Of a DNA stretch of 64,000 bases, positions 16,368 to 25,256 are shown piece after piece. Made by a program: the position numbers and the translations under genes. The stretch is from assembly GCF_000091305.1 (NCBI RefSeq), contig NC_013929.1, positions 6,448,001 to 6,512,000 of the forward strand. Reading direction: 5' to 3'. The stretch's first letter is position 1; every line of letters starts with the position of its first letter. This stretch comes from Streptomyces scabiei 87.22. GTDB lineage: Bacteria > Actinomycetota > Actinomycetes > Streptomycetales > Streptomycetaceae. The notes below the pieces were generated by a model. That model did no database searches. It saw nothing but the letters and a program-made list of their open reading frames with translations, and was not told the DNA's origin.

Positions 16368-18035
16368 TCACGCCTGCCGCAGCGCGAACCACAACTCCAT
16401 CCGTACGTCCGGGTCGTCGAGGTCCGCCTCCAGCAACACCGCGCACCGCCCGATCCGTTGGCGGACCGTGTTGCGGTGCACGGCCAGCGCGACGGCCGTA
16501 CGGTCCCAACTCCCGTGCAGGGAGAGCCAGGTGCGCAGTGTCTCGGTGAGCGCGGCGGCGCCGGACGCCTCGGCCAGCGGGGCCAGCAGGGCCCGGGCGT
16601 GGGCGGCCGCGTCGGCCTCCGGCACCAGGTCGGACAGGGCGGTACGGGAGCCGTGCCGCACGAGCGCCGCCCGGGTCGCCCCGGCGCGCGCCAGCGCGCG
16701 GGCGGCCTGCGCGTCGGCCGCCGGCCACGCGTGCGGCTCGGCGGGCGCGCTCACACCGCACGTCCAGCCGGGCTGCCCGGTGACCTCGCGGCCGGCGGGG
16801 ACGAGGACACGGACGACCTCGCCGTCCGCGTCGACCAGCGCGGACCCCAGGGCGGCGCCTAGCGCGGCGGCGGCGAGGGCCTCCGGCCGGGCGCCGCGCT
16901 CGGCGGGCCGGGCGTGCACGACGTGCCAGTGGGTGGCCGTGCCCAGGAGGGGAGCGACCTCCCGCGGCTCGGCGCCGAGCAGGAGCCGCACCAGCGCCGA
17001 CGCGCGGGCCGCGCCGGTGCCGCTGCGGCGTTCGCCGGTGAGGAGGGAGAGGAGGACCGCGGCGACGGAGACGATGGTGTGGTCGCCGGGGGTGCGGTGG
17101 GGGGCCGCCACGCCGAGGGCGAAGCCCCGGCCCGAGGAGGAGAGGGCGTGGGCGGTGAGGTGGATGCCGTCGGCGGTGTCGGTCGCGGAGGCGGGGGTGG
17201 GGGTGTGCGGGGAGGGGGCGAGGGGTTCCGGAGCGCCGGCGGGGGTGGGGGCGGGTGCGCCGGGGCCGGTCGCCTGGTCTCCCGCGCCTCCGGAAGGCCG
17301 CCCGGTGCTCCGAGCGGCGCCCGGCCGTACCACCGCCGCGAGGCCGGCCAGCGCGGCCGGTGTCGGGCCCCGTCCCGCCGACGCCAGTTCCGTCCCCTCG
17401 GGGCCGTACAGGACCGCCCTGCCGTTCACGCGCTGCGCGAGCCGGCGCAGGACCGCGCGCACCGGGTCCGGGCGGGACGCGGCCGCCGCCAGGCCCTGCT
17501 GCGCCTCCGTCACGCGGCGGAGTTCGGCGTGGCGGGCCCGGGCCATGAGCTGCCAGACCGCGCGGGCGACACCGGAGAAGGTGGTGCTGGGCGGCACCTC
17601 GATCAGGGGCAGGCCGTGGGCGTCGCAGGCGGCGACCAGGGCGCCCGGGACCCGGTCGTGCACCGGGGCGACGCCGAAGCCGAGGGCCGCGCCGCCGGCC
17701 GCGACGATACGGGAGACGTACGTGTCGAAGTAGCCGCCCGGCCCGGCCGCCTCCGGGATGTGGACACCGGCCGTCAGCAGCAGCTCGCCGCCCAGCAGGT
17801 ACGGGTAGGGGTCCGACATCTCGGAGGTGTGCGCCCAGTGGACCGCCGTGTCCGCGTCCACCGGGCCGGCGATCTGCCGCAGGCCCAGCTCGCCGTGGGC
17901 CAGCAGCGCGGAGAGGGGCACGGGCGGGGTGGGAGGGACGGCGGGGGCGGGGGGCGCCGCCGGGTCGGACACCGCGGGGTCGGACACCGCGGGGACGGGG
18001 ACCGCCGGGTCGGGGGCCGCCGGGTCCGGCATCAT
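16368..18035 (-). CDS. PucR-family transcriptional regulator
   Basis: About 555 residues. A short Pro/Ala/Asp/Val low-complexity N terminus leads into a PucR ligand domain (LSALLAHGELGLRQIAGPVD, then LGGELLLTAGVHIPE and VPPSTTFSGVARAVWQL). The C terminus is the PucR-type HTH (GSWDRTAVALAVHRNTVRQR). A proline- and glycine-rich linker lies near residues 250-285. The ATG at 18035 is chosen because GGAGGA precedes it by seven bases; an ATG at 18050 would remove that site. It is divergent from agmatinase and shares a 38-bp inverted repeat with it, so it probably controls agmatine or guanidino-compound breakdown. Confidence 0.85.
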   Translation of the reverse strand: MMPDPAAPDPAVPVPAVSDPAVSDPAAPPAPAVPPTPPVPLSALLAHGELGLRQIAGPVDADTAVHWAHTSEMSDPYPYLLGGELLLTAGVHIPEAAGPGGYFDTYVSRIVAAGGAALGFGVAPVHDRVPGALVAACDAHGLPLIEVPPSTTFSGVARAVWQLMARARHAELRRVTEAQQGLAAAASRPDPVRAVLRRLAQRVNGRAVLYGPEGTELASAGRGPTPAALAGLAAVVRPGAARSTGRPSGGAGDQATGPGAPAPTPAGAPEPLAPSPHTPTPASATDTADGIHLTAHALSSSGRGFALGVAAPHRTPGDHTIVSVAAVLLSLLTGERRSGTGAARASALVRLLLGAEPREVAPLLGTATHWHVVHARPAERGARPEALAAAALGAALGSALVDADGEVVRVLVPAGREVTGQPGWTCGVSAPAEPHAWPAADAQAARALARAGATRAALVRHGSRTALSDLVPEADAAAHARALLAPLAEASGAAALTETLRTWLSLHGSWDRTAVALAVHRNTVRQRIGRCAVLLEADLDDPDVRMELWFALRQA

Positions 18036-18038
18036 GTG

Positions 18039-18076
18039 CGTTTCCTCCATTCGGGACGCCTCGAATGGAGGAAACG
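18039..18076. promoter_or_regulatory. 38-bp inverted repeat between pucR-type gene and speB
   Basis: Two perfect 15-bp arms, CGTTTCCTCCATTCG (18039-18053) and CGAATGGAGGAAACG (18062-18076), are separated by 8 bp. The left arm contains the Shine-Dalgarno of the regulator gene on the minus strand. It is a strong operator candidate that could also block ribosome access. Confidence 0.75.
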
Positions 18077-18147
18077 TACACTTCGCAGGCGGGCGGCGGC
18101 GACCTAGGCTCGATGCCGGTCACCCCGCAGAAGGAAGGCAGAACACC

Positions 18148-19128
18148 ATGAGCGGCAACGAGACGCCCCGCGGCCCCGTCGACTCCTCGCGCATCCCGCG
18201 CTACGCCGGGCCCGCCACCTACGCCCGGCTCCCCCGTCTGGACGAGGTGGGCCGCGCGGACGTGGCGGTCGTGGGCGTGCCGTTCGACTCGGGCGTCTCC
18301 TACCGGCCGGGCGCCCGCTTCGGCGGCAACGCGATCCGCGAGGCGTCCCGGCTGCTGCGCCCCTACAACCCGGCCCAGGACGCCTCCCCCTTCGCCCTCG
18401 CCCAGGTCGCGGACGCCGGTGACATCGCCGCCAACCCCTTCAACATCGAGGAGGCGGTGGAGACGGTCGAGGCGGCCGCGGACGAGCTGCTCGGGACGGG
18501 GGCCCGCCTGATGACCCTCGGCGGCGACCACACCATCGCGCTCCCGCTGCTGCGGTCGGTCGCCAAGAAGCACGGGCCGGTGGCCCTGCTCCACTTCGAC
18601 GCGCACCTCGACACCTGGGACACGTACTTCGGCGCCGCGTACACCCACGGCACCCCGTTCCGGCGCGCGGTGGAGGAGGGCATCCTCGACACCGAGGCCC
18701 TCTCGCACGTGGGCACGCGCGGCCCGCTGTACGGCAAGCAGGACCTCACCGACGACGCGAAGATGGGCTTCGGGATCGTCACCTCGGCGGACGTGATGCG
18801 GCGCGGACCCGACGAGGTCGCCGACCAGCTGCGGCAGCGCATCGGCGACCGGCCCCTCTACATCTCCATCGACATCGACTGCCTCGACCCGGCCCACGCT
18901 CCGGGCACCGGCACGCCGGAGGCCGGCGGGATGACCTCGCGGGAACTCCTGGAGATCCTGCGGGGCCTCGCCTCCTGCCACCTGGTCTCCGCCGACGTCG
19001 TCGAGGTGGCACCCGCGTACGATCACGCCGAGATCACCGCGGTGGCCGCCTCGCACACGGCCTACGAACTCACCACGATCATGTCCCGCCAGATCGCCGA
19101 GGCCCGCGAGGAGAACACGGGCCGGTGA
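18148..19128 (+). CDS. speB: Agmatinase (ureohydrolase)
   Basis: 326-residue binuclear manganese enzyme of the arginase/agmatinase family, hydrolysing agmatine (or a related guanidino compound) to putrescine and urea. The three metal motifs are GGDHTIALPLL, HFDAHLDTW and SIDIDCLDPAHAPGTGTPE. GGAAGG eight bases before the ATG supports the start. Its divergent neighbour is a PucR-type regulator; a ThDP-dependent enzyme follows after 25 bp and probably shares its transcript. Guanidinobutyrase or guanidinopropionase activity cannot be excluded. Confidence 0.9.
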   Translation: MSGNETPRGPVDSSRIPRYAGPATYARLPRLDEVGRADVAVVGVPFDSGVSYRPGARFGGNAIREASRLLRPYNPAQDASPFALAQVADAGDIAANPFNIEEAVETVEAAADELLGTGARLMTLGGDHTIALPLLRSVAKKHGPVALLHFDAHLDTWDTYFGAAYTHGTPFRRAVEEGILDTEALSHVGTRGPLYGKQDLTDDAKMGFGIVTSADVMRRGPDEVADQLRQRIGDRPLYISIDIDCLDPAHAPGTGTPEAGGMTSRELLEILRGLASCHLVSADVVEVAPAYDHAEITAVAASHTAYELTTIMSRQIAEAREENTGR

Positions 19129-19153
19129 TCCGCGACAAGGAGAAGGCAGCGCA

Positions 19154-20839
19154 GTGACCCACGACCACGACCTGGTGCTCCGCCCGACCGCCGCCCAGAC
19201 GGAGGCCGCGCTGAACCCTCCCCCCGGCCGCCACGGCGGAGACCTGGTCGTGGAGACCCTGGCCGGACTCGGCGCGACGACGGTGTTCGGGCTCCCCGGC
19301 CAGCACGCCCTGCCCGTGTTCGACGCGCTGCGCCGCTCCGGCCTGCGGTACATCGGCCTGCGGGTGGAGAACAACGCCGGGTTCGCCGCGGACGCGTACG
19401 GCCGGATCACCGGCGAGGCGGCCCCGCTGCTGCTGTCGACGGGACCGGGCGCGCTGACGTCCCTGGCCGCGCTCCAGGAGGCGGCCTCGGCCTCGGCGCC
19501 GGTGCTGGCGATCAGCAGCCAGGTCCCCCGGGCCGGCCTGGGCGGCGGCCGCCACGGCTACCTCCACGAACTCACCGACCAGGCCGCCTCGTTCCGGGGC
19601 GTGGTGAAGTCCGTCCACACGGTCCGTACGCAGTCGCAGATCCCGTCCGCGATCGAGGCGGCCTGGAAGTCGGCGCTGTCGGCCCCGCACGGCCCGGTGT
19701 GGGTGGAGATCCCGCAGGACGTGCTGTCCGCCGAGACGTCGGTCCCGATGGTGACGGGCGGCGACGCCTTCCCCGAGGAGCTGCCCCCGCGCCCCGAACT
19801 GACCGCGCTGGCCGCCCACCTGCTGTCCACCGCCGCCCGCCCGGCGGTCATCGCGGGCGGCGGGGTCGTCCGGGCCGACGCCTCGGGCAAGCTGCGGCAG
19901 CTCGCGGAGCGGCTGTCGGCCCCGGTCGTGACGACGTACGGAGGCAAGGGCGCCTTCCCGTGGACGCACCCGCTGTCGCTGCGGTCCTGGATGGAGGACC
20001 GGCACACCACGGACTTCCTGGAGGACGCGGACGTGCTCCTCGTCGTCGGCTCGGGCCTCGGTGAACTCTCCTCCAACTACCACACGTTCGCGCCCCGCGG
20101 CCGGGTGATCCAGATCGAGGCGGACCTCGGGAAGCTGGAGTCCAACCACCCGGCGCTCGGCATCCACGCCGACGCGCGCCTGGCGCTGACGGCGCTGCTG
20201 GAGACGATCGAGGAGCCGCGCGCGGACGCGTCCGCGCCGGACCGCGTGCGGGACGTCCTCGACCGGGTCCGCGCCCGCGTCGACGCCCAGGAACTCACCC
20301 TGGAACAGGAGCTGCTGGCGTCCGTCCGCCGGGCCCTCCCGGCCCGCGCGCCCTCCTTCTGGGACATGACGATCCTGTCCTACTGGGCCTGGTCCGCGTT
20401 CGACCCCAAGGGCCCCAACACCATGCACTCCGCCCAGGGTTCGGGCGGCCTCGGCTACGCCTTCCCGGCCGCCCTCGGCGCGGCGGCGGCCGACCCCACC
20501 CACCCGGTGCTGGCCGTCTCGGGCGACGGCGGCGCGCTCTACTCGATCGCCGAGCTGGCCACCGCCCGGCAGTACGACCTGAACGTCACCTGGCTGATCG
20601 TCGACGACGGCGGCTACGGCATCCTGCGCGAGTACATGACCGACGCGTACGGCGGGACGACCGGCACGGAACTGTCCCGCCCCGACTACGTGGCCCTGGC
20701 GGAGTCCTTCGGGGTGCCGGGCGTACGCACCACCCCCGAGTCCCTCGCGACCGACCTGGCCGCGTCCCTCGCCACGCCCGGGCCTTCGGTGGTCGTCCTC
20801 CCGGCGGTGCTGCGGATGTTCGCGCCGACGCACGTCTGA
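19154..20839 (+). CDS. Thiamine diphosphate-dependent enzyme, acetolactate-synthase-like
   Basis: 561 residues with the three domains of the POX/ALS family. The N-terminal Pyr domain has the catalytic Glu in GLRVENNAGFAADAYGR. The middle domain starts near SAPVVTTYGGKGAFPW. The C-terminal PP domain has VSGDGGALYSIAELATARQ and VDDGGYG for Mg and ThDP binding. It starts with GTG 25 bp after agmatinase, so it is probably co-transcribed and linked to guanidino or amine metabolism; the substrate is unknown. It lacks the features of a housekeeping IlvB pair, and no small subunit gene is near. Confidence 0.8.
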   Translation: MTHDHDLVLRPTAAQTEAALNPPPGRHGGDLVVETLAGLGATTVFGLPGQHALPVFDALRRSGLRYIGLRVENNAGFAADAYGRITGEAAPLLLSTGPGALTSLAALQEAASASAPVLAISSQVPRAGLGGGRHGYLHELTDQAASFRGVVKSVHTVRTQSQIPSAIEAAWKSALSAPHGPVWVEIPQDVLSAETSVPMVTGGDAFPEELPPRPELTALAAHLLSTAARPAVIAGGGVVRADASGKLRQLAERLSAPVVTTYGGKGAFPWTHPLSLRSWMEDRHTTDFLEDADVLLVVGSGLGELSSNYHTFAPRGRVIQIEADLGKLESNHPALGIHADARLALTALLETIEEPRADASAPDRVRDVLDRVRARVDAQELTLEQELLASVRRALPARAPSFWDMTILSYWAWSAFDPKGPNTMHSAQGSGGLGYAFPAALGAAAADPTHPVLAVSGDGGALYSIAELATARQYDLNVTWLIVDDGGYGILREYMTDAYGGTTGTELSRPDYVALAESFGVPGVRTTPESLATDLAASLATPGPSVVVLPAVLRMFAPTHV

Positions 20840-20851
20840 CACGGGCCGGGT

Positions 20852-21466
20852 TCAGGGGCGCAGGCGGGAGGCCAGGCCCTCGAAGTAGCCGCGGTGGAGG
20901 GCCGTGAGGTCGGTCTCGGCGGGGTCCAGGAGCCAGAGCAGGTGGGCGCCTTCGAGGAAGGCGGCCACCTCGGTCGCCAGGAGGGCCGGGTCCAGGTCCG
21001 GGCGGGCGGTGCCGTCGGCCGCCGCCCGGGTGAACAGGGCCGTGAGGTGGGCGCGCAGGGCCCGGCCCCGGTCGCGGAACCAGGTGTGGAGGGGGGAGCC
21101 CGGTTCCAGGTTCTCGGCCGTCAAGGTGGTGTGCAGGGCGGTCAGTTCGCGTTCGGTGGCCGCCGTGTGTTCGGCGTCCCGCACGAACCAGTCGAAGGCC
21201 TCGTCGAGCGTGGGCTCCGAGGCCGGGGTGGCCGACAGCCGGGCCAGGGCGCGCCGGTCGGCCTCCTCCAGGACCGCGCGGACCAGGCCGTCCTTGCTGC
21301 CGAAGTGGTGGATGAGGGCCGAGGGGGTCACACCCGCCCGTTCCGCGATCGCGGCGACGCCGGTCCCTCGTACGCCCTGCTGCGAGAAGAGCGTGATCGC
21401 GGCGTCCACCATCGCGCGACGGCGTTCCACGCCCCGCTGCTGCACCTGTCCCTTGACTCCGGCCAT
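20852..21466 (-). CDS. TetR-family regulator
   Basis: 204 residues. N-terminal HTH: ERRRAMVDAAITLFSQQGV and IAERAGVTPSALIHHFGSKD. The C-terminal domain is acidic and Leu-rich with no recognisable ligand motif. It is divergent from an alpha/beta hydrolase gene across 105 bp that hold a 20-bp palindrome, the typical layout of a repressor and its target enzyme. It converges on the ThDP enzyme gene with only 12 bp between the stops. Confidence 0.88.
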   Translation of the reverse strand: MAGVKGQVQQRGVERRRAMVDAAITLFSQQGVRGTGVAAIAERAGVTPSALIHHFGSKDGLVRAVLEEADRRALARLSATPASEPTLDEAFDWFVRDAEHTAATERELTALHTTLTAENLEPGSPLHTWFRDRGRALRAHLTALFTRAAADGTARPDLDPALLATEVAAFLEGAHLLWLLDPAETDLTALHRGYFEGLASRLRP

Positions 21467-21541
21467 GCGATCAGGGTGCCGGGTGCGGCGGCGGCGCGTC
21501 CACCTCGGAAAACCTCGTGCGGGATCTTCGTCCGGCCATTA

Positions 21542-21561
21542 TCCTGAATGACCATGCAGGA
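21542..21561. promoter_or_regulatory. Putative TetR operator
   Basis: TCCTGAATG (21542-21550) and CATGCAGGA (21553-21561) form an inverted repeat with one mismatch and a 2-bp centre. It lies directly upstream of the preferred hydrolase start and includes its AGGA ribosome site. Confidence 0.5.
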
Positions 21562-21571
21562 AAATAAAGTC

Positions 21572-22480
21572 ATGAGCGAGGACCTGGCCGGCCGCGAGCG
21601 GATCGTTCCCGTGGACGGCATCGAGGTGTGGGCGGAGGAGTTCGGCGCGCCGGAGCATCCGGCCGTGCTGCTGGTGATGGGCGCGCAGGCGCAGGGGGTC
21701 CAGTGGAACGACGGCATCGTGCGGCGGCTCGTGGACGGAGGGCGGCGGGTGATCCGGTACGACCACCGCGACACCGGGCGCTCCTCCGTCGTCGACTTCG
21801 CCGTGCGGCCGTACACCGTCGCCGACATGGCCTCGGACGCGCTGGCCGTGCTGGACGCGTTCGGCGTGGAGCAGGCGCATCTCGTGGGGGCCTCCCTGGG
21901 AGGGATCATCGCCCAGCGGATCGCCGTCACGGATCCGGAACGCGTACTGACCCTGACGAGTCTGTCGTCGCAGCCGCTCGGTACGGACACGGCGGCCGCG
22001 GTGGGGCGGGACCTGGCGGGGGAGCCCCCCGAGCCGGGTGAACTGCCCCCGCCCAGCGCCGAGTTGCTGGCCGTGCTCGCCACCACGCTGCCCGACCCGG
22101 AGGCGGGACCGGACCGGTACCTCGCCGCGCGGCTCCCGCTGTGGAGGGTGCTGCACGGCTCGGTGCTGCCGTTCGACGAGGAGGAGTACCGGCGCATGGA
22201 ACGGCGGGTGTACGAGCGGGCGCGCGATCTGGCCGCCGGGTTCCACCACACCCTCGCGGGGTCGGCCGGCGGGGACGACACGGCGGCCCTGGCCTCCGTC
22301 ACCGCGCCGACGCTGGTGCTGCACGGCACGGAGGACCCGATGTTCCCGCCGGCGCACGGGGAGGCCACCGCCGCCGCGATCCCCGGTGCCCGGCTGGTCG
22401 TGGTCGAGGGGCTGGGGCACACCCTGCCCGCGGCCCTGGACGCCCGCCTGGCCGAGGAGATCCTGCGGCACACGGCCTGA
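21572..22480 (+). CDS. Alpha/beta hydrolase
   Basis: About 302 residues, alpha/beta-hydrolase fold. VLLVMGAQAQGVQWNDGIV is the oxyanion region, VIRYDHRDTGRS follows, HLVGASLGGIIAQRIA carries the nucleophile Ser, and GTEDPMFPPAHGEA and EGLGHTLP supply the catalytic Asp and His. No signal peptide is present, so it is cytoplasmic. The ATG at 21572 has AGGA ten bases upstream; an ATG at 21548 has no ribosome site and lies inside the palindrome. It is likely controlled by the divergent TetR. Its natural ester substrate is unknown. A 24-bp tandem repeat begins immediately after the stop. Confidence 0.88.
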   Translation: MSEDLAGRERIVPVDGIEVWAEEFGAPEHPAVLLVMGAQAQGVQWNDGIVRRLVDGGRRVIRYDHRDTGRSSVVDFAVRPYTVADMASDALAVLDAFGVEQAHLVGASLGGIIAQRIAVTDPERVLTLTSLSSQPLGTDTAAAVGRDLAGEPPEPGELPPPSAELLAVLATTLPDPEAGPDRYLAARLPLWRVLHGSVLPFDEEEYRRMERRVYERARDLAAGFHHTLAGSAGGDDTAALASVTAPTLVLHGTEDPMFPPAHGEATAAAIPGARLVVVEGLGHTLPAALDARLAEEILRHTA

Positions 22481-22552
22481 CCGGCACCGGCATCAACACC
22501 GGCACCGGCACCGGCATCAACACCGGCACCGGCACCGGCATCAACACCGGCA
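22481..22552. repeat. 24-bp tandem repeat, three perfect copies
   Basis: Unit CCGGCACCGGCATCAACACC plus GGCA, three identical copies from the base after the hydrolase stop, then a truncated fourth. It lies between two convergent genes. Confidence 0.9.
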
Positions 22553-22623
22553 CCGGCAACCGGCCCGGCGTGACCGCGTAGGGCCGTCACGCCGGACCGG
22601 GGAGCCGGGGAACCGGCGGGCGG

Positions 22624-24114
22624 TCAGCGCAGGAACGCGCCGAACATCGCGTCCGTCGCCGGCGCCGAGACGTCGCCGGGGCCGAACGAGAGCGCGCCCG
22701 TGGTGGTCAGGCCCGTGCCGGTGCCGGGGAGGACCCAGACGGCCCCGTTGTCGCTGTTCTCGGCGGGGGCGCCGACGGCGAGGTCGGGGTGGCCGTTGCC
22801 GTCGAGGTCCACCAGGGCCGTGGTGGTGCCGAACCTGTCCTCCGCCTCGGCGGCGCCGGGGACCCCGGCGGTGTTCTGGTGGAAGACCTTCGTCCCGGCG
22901 CCGGTGACACCGGCGGCGCTGCCGGGGACCAGGGCGACCGCACCGGTGTTGGTGATGTCGTCGACGTCCTCGTACGCGATGCCGAGGGCGAGGTCGGCGT
23001 AGCCGTCGCCGGTGACGTCGGCGACCGATACCGCCGAGCCGACGAGGTCGCCCTCCTCCTGCGCGCCGGGGAAGCCGGGCAGGTTCTGGTCGAAGGTCTG
23101 GACGTGGGACTCGGAGGTGCCGGTGGCGGAGCCGTACGCCACGCGGACCTGGTCGGTCCAGCCGTCGGCGCCCACGACGATGTCGTCGTACCCGTCGCCG
23201 TTCACGTCGCCCAGGCCCGTGCCGGCCGGGGTGCGGGTCACGTCGTCGCCGGGCGCGAAGCCGCGCTTGAAGCCCGTGGCGGCGCCCAGCAGGAGCCGGT
23301 TGCCGTAGGTCCCGTCGCCCGTGTAGTACCACTGGACCAGGTCGTCGCGGCCGTCGCCGTTGACGTCCCCGACCTGGCCGGAGACGACCGGGCCGGTGAT
23401 GGAGGACGGGCCGTTCTCGCAGCCGTGGCCGGTGGCGCAGGAGGCGTCCTCCTCGTACCAGCCCCACCACAGGGACTTGTCGAGGAGCGGGAGGACGGCC
23501 TTGGGCTTGGCCGCGCGGGAGATGGGGCCCTTCCACAGGGCCGCCGGGGCGCCCTCGGGGTCGTCGCCGCTGATGTTCTGGGCGGAGAAGAGGGCGAGGT
23601 CGGTCTTGCCGTCGCCGTCGAAGTCGCCCGCCTGCGGGGCCGAACCGTACTTGGCGATGCTCGTGCCGCCGGTCAGCCCGGAGGCCGACCCCCAGACGAT
23701 CACCGAGCCCGCCGTGCCGCCGGAGATCACCAGGTCGCCGTAGCCGTCCCCGTCCAGGTCGCCCTTGGTGAACGTCGAGCCGAAGCGCTGGTTCGCGGTG
23801 GCGGCGCCCGGCACCCCGCTCGTCGAGCGGCTGATCAGCTTCTTCTTCGCAGCAGAGGCCCCGCCCTTCGAGCCGTACAGGACGGTCACGTAGCCGGCCT
23901 TGGCCTTCCCGGACACCTTGGCGTTCGGGGCGCCGACGACCAGGTCGCCGTAGCCGTCGCCGTTGAAGTCGTCCGCCACGCCCACCTTCGCGGGCGCCGC
24001 CGAGGCAGGGCCGAGCGACAGCGCCGTCAGGCCTCCGGTCAGCAGCGCCACCGCCGCCATGGAGGCGCTCAGCCGAGTCGCGCGGATGCTGTGTCGTGCT
24101 CGTGCTCGTGACAT
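22624..24114 (-). CDS. Secreted FG-GAP repeat (integrin-alpha-like) protein
   Basis: 496 residues with an N-terminal Sec signal peptide (ends near GPASAAPAKV) and then seven FG-GAP/VCBS-type blades. Each has a calcium-binding DxxGDG loop: DFNGDGYGDLV, DLDGDGYGDLV, DFDGDGKTDLA, DVNGDGRDDLV, DVNGDGYDDIV, DVTGDGYADLA and DLDGNGHPDLA. This predicts an exported seven-bladed beta-propeller. The start ATG at 24114 has AAAGG seven bases upstream; in-frame upstream codons would only lengthen the leader. The function of such Streptomyces proteins is not established; adhesion or binding is inferred. It is followed downstream by the secreted endonuclease gene's terminator on its upstream side. Confidence 0.87.
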   Translation of the reverse strand: MSRARARHSIRATRLSASMAAVALLTGGLTALSLGPASAAPAKVGVADDFNGDGYGDLVVGAPNAKVSGKAKAGYVTVLYGSKGGASAAKKKLISRSTSGVPGAATANQRFGSTFTKGDLDGDGYGDLVISGGTAGSVIVWGSASGLTGGTSIAKYGSAPQAGDFDGDGKTDLALFSAQNISGDDPEGAPAALWKGPISRAAKPKAVLPLLDKSLWWGWYEEDASCATGHGCENGPSSITGPVVSGQVGDVNGDGRDDLVQWYYTGDGTYGNRLLLGAATGFKRGFAPGDDVTRTPAGTGLGDVNGDGYDDIVVGADGWTDQVRVAYGSATGTSESHVQTFDQNLPGFPGAQEEGDLVGSAVSVADVTGDGYADLALGIAYEDVDDITNTGAVALVPGSAAGVTGAGTKVFHQNTAGVPGAAEAEDRFGTTTALVDLDGNGHPDLAVGAPAENSDNGAVWVLPGTGTGLTTTGALSFGPGDVSAPATDAMFGAFLR

Positions 24115-24267
24115 GCACGTGCCTTTCGGGTCGGTGGATCCGGCGTGGCGGAAGTGCCGCGTCCGTGTAGTCCGACCCGATCGGGCCTTCATCGGTTGTA
24201 CGTGCGAATGTCATGGGTCGGTAACTGAGCGCCCCCTGCCGGGGCGGGCTGCCGTGGCGGGGGAAAC

Positions 24268-24317
24268 GGTGAACCCCCGGCCCGTACGTGGGGGTTGTAC
24301 GGGGCCGGGGGTTCACC
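24268..24317 (-). terminator. Strong stem-loop after the endonuclease gene
   Basis: Arms of 20-21 bp (GGTGAACCCCCGGCC-CGTAC and its complement with one bulged base) around a 9-base loop, 15 bp past the stop at 24333. Confidence 0.75.
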
Positions 24318-24332
24318 GGGCTCGGCGGGCGG

Positions 24333-25139
24333 CTACCAGATCGCCTCGACCCACTCCGGGTGGTCGATGAACGGGTTGCGGTTGTGCTGGTAGGTGTCGT
24401 AGATGACCTGGTTGCGGCGCTCCTCGAAGGCGCTCGGCGGGTCCGCCTCGTTCCAGGCCTTCAGGACGGAGAGCTTGCCCATGTACGGGTTGGAGCCGTT
24501 GCCCACCTTCTCGTTGGGCTCCAGGTCGGCGAAGCCGTCGCCGCCGTCGTAGCGCACGGCCATGTAGAGGATCATGCGGGCCACGTCGCCCCGGTCGGCC
24601 GCGCGCGGCGCGAAGGAGTCGGAGTCGACGGTGGAGCCGCCGCCGTTGGTGACGGAGCTGCCGCCGTTGTCGAAGTCCAGGTTGCCGCGGGTGCTGTTGA
24701 CCTGGACGTCACAGGCGCGCAGGTGGTGCAGGTCGGTGCCCGGCCCGGTGACCTCGCCGAAGTCGCCGTGCGACTTGGCCCAGGTGTGCTCGCGGTTCCA
24801 GTCGCCGAGGTCACCGCCGTTGAGGGACTTGCTGCGGGAGACGCCGCTGTACAGCAGGAGCACGTTGCTGGTGTTGTTCGGGTCCTGGTCGGTGACCTTC
24901 AGCGCGTTCCAGACCGCGGAGTACGAGATCTTCGAGACGTTGGCGCTGATGATCGTGTGGAGGGAGGACTTCAGGGCCGTGCCGGACTTGCCGACCGCGT
25001 TCTTGTAGTACGTCGCGTCGTAGGCGGTGGTCGTCGCCGAGGCGGGGGAGGCCGTGGCGGCGGGGAGGACGATACCGACGAGCACGGCCGACGTCGCGAG
25101 CGCGACCGACTTCCAACTGCGTATCCGCGCAGCGGGCAT
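24333..25139 (-). CDS. Secreted endonuclease I (EndA/Vvn-type nuclease)
   Basis: 268 residues with a Sec signal peptide (ending around ASPASA near residue 36). The endonuclease I fold is shown by WNREHTWAKS, which carries the catalytic His of the beta-beta-alpha-metal site, by DLHHLRACDVQVNSTRGNLD, and by the C-terminal RNPFIDHPEWVEAIW. It should cut DNA non-specifically outside the cell, for nutrition or clearing extracellular DNA. AAGGGA eight bases upstream supports the ATG. It is expressed alone, with a strong hairpin downstream. Confidence 0.9.
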   Translation of the reverse strand: MPAARIRSWKSVALATSAVLVGIVLPAATASPASATTTAYDATYYKNAVGKSGTALKSSLHTIISANVSKISYSAVWNALKVTDQDPNNTSNVLLLYSGVSRSKSLNGGDLGDWNREHTWAKSHGDFGEVTGPGTDLHHLRACDVQVNSTRGNLDFDNGGSSVTNGGGSTVDSDSFAPRAADRGDVARMILYMAVRYDGGDGFADLEPNEKVGNGSNPYMGKLSVLKAWNEADPPSAFEERRNQVIYDTYQHNRNPFIDHPEWVEAIW

Positions 25140-25236
25140 GAGGGGTGTCCCTTCCCAGAGGGCCGCGCAGCACGAGGAGTTGCTTCGGGGAGTCTCGTTC
25201 TACGCGGGTTGACTGTGTGGGCAATCGAGAGATTGG

Positions 25237-25256
25237 CATGGACGGGTCAGTCCATG
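25237..25256. promoter_or_regulatory. Perfect 20-bp inverted repeat upstream of the endonuclease gene
   Basis: CATGGAC and GTCCATG surround gggtca, about 100 bp before the endonuclease start. It is a possible operator; no regulator gene is adjacent. Confidence 0.4.

Noticed and set aside
16234..19410. 1058-residue minus-strand open frame spanning the PucR and agmatinase genes
   Set aside because: It crosses two recognised genes and an operator region; composition is Arg/Pro/Gly shadow.
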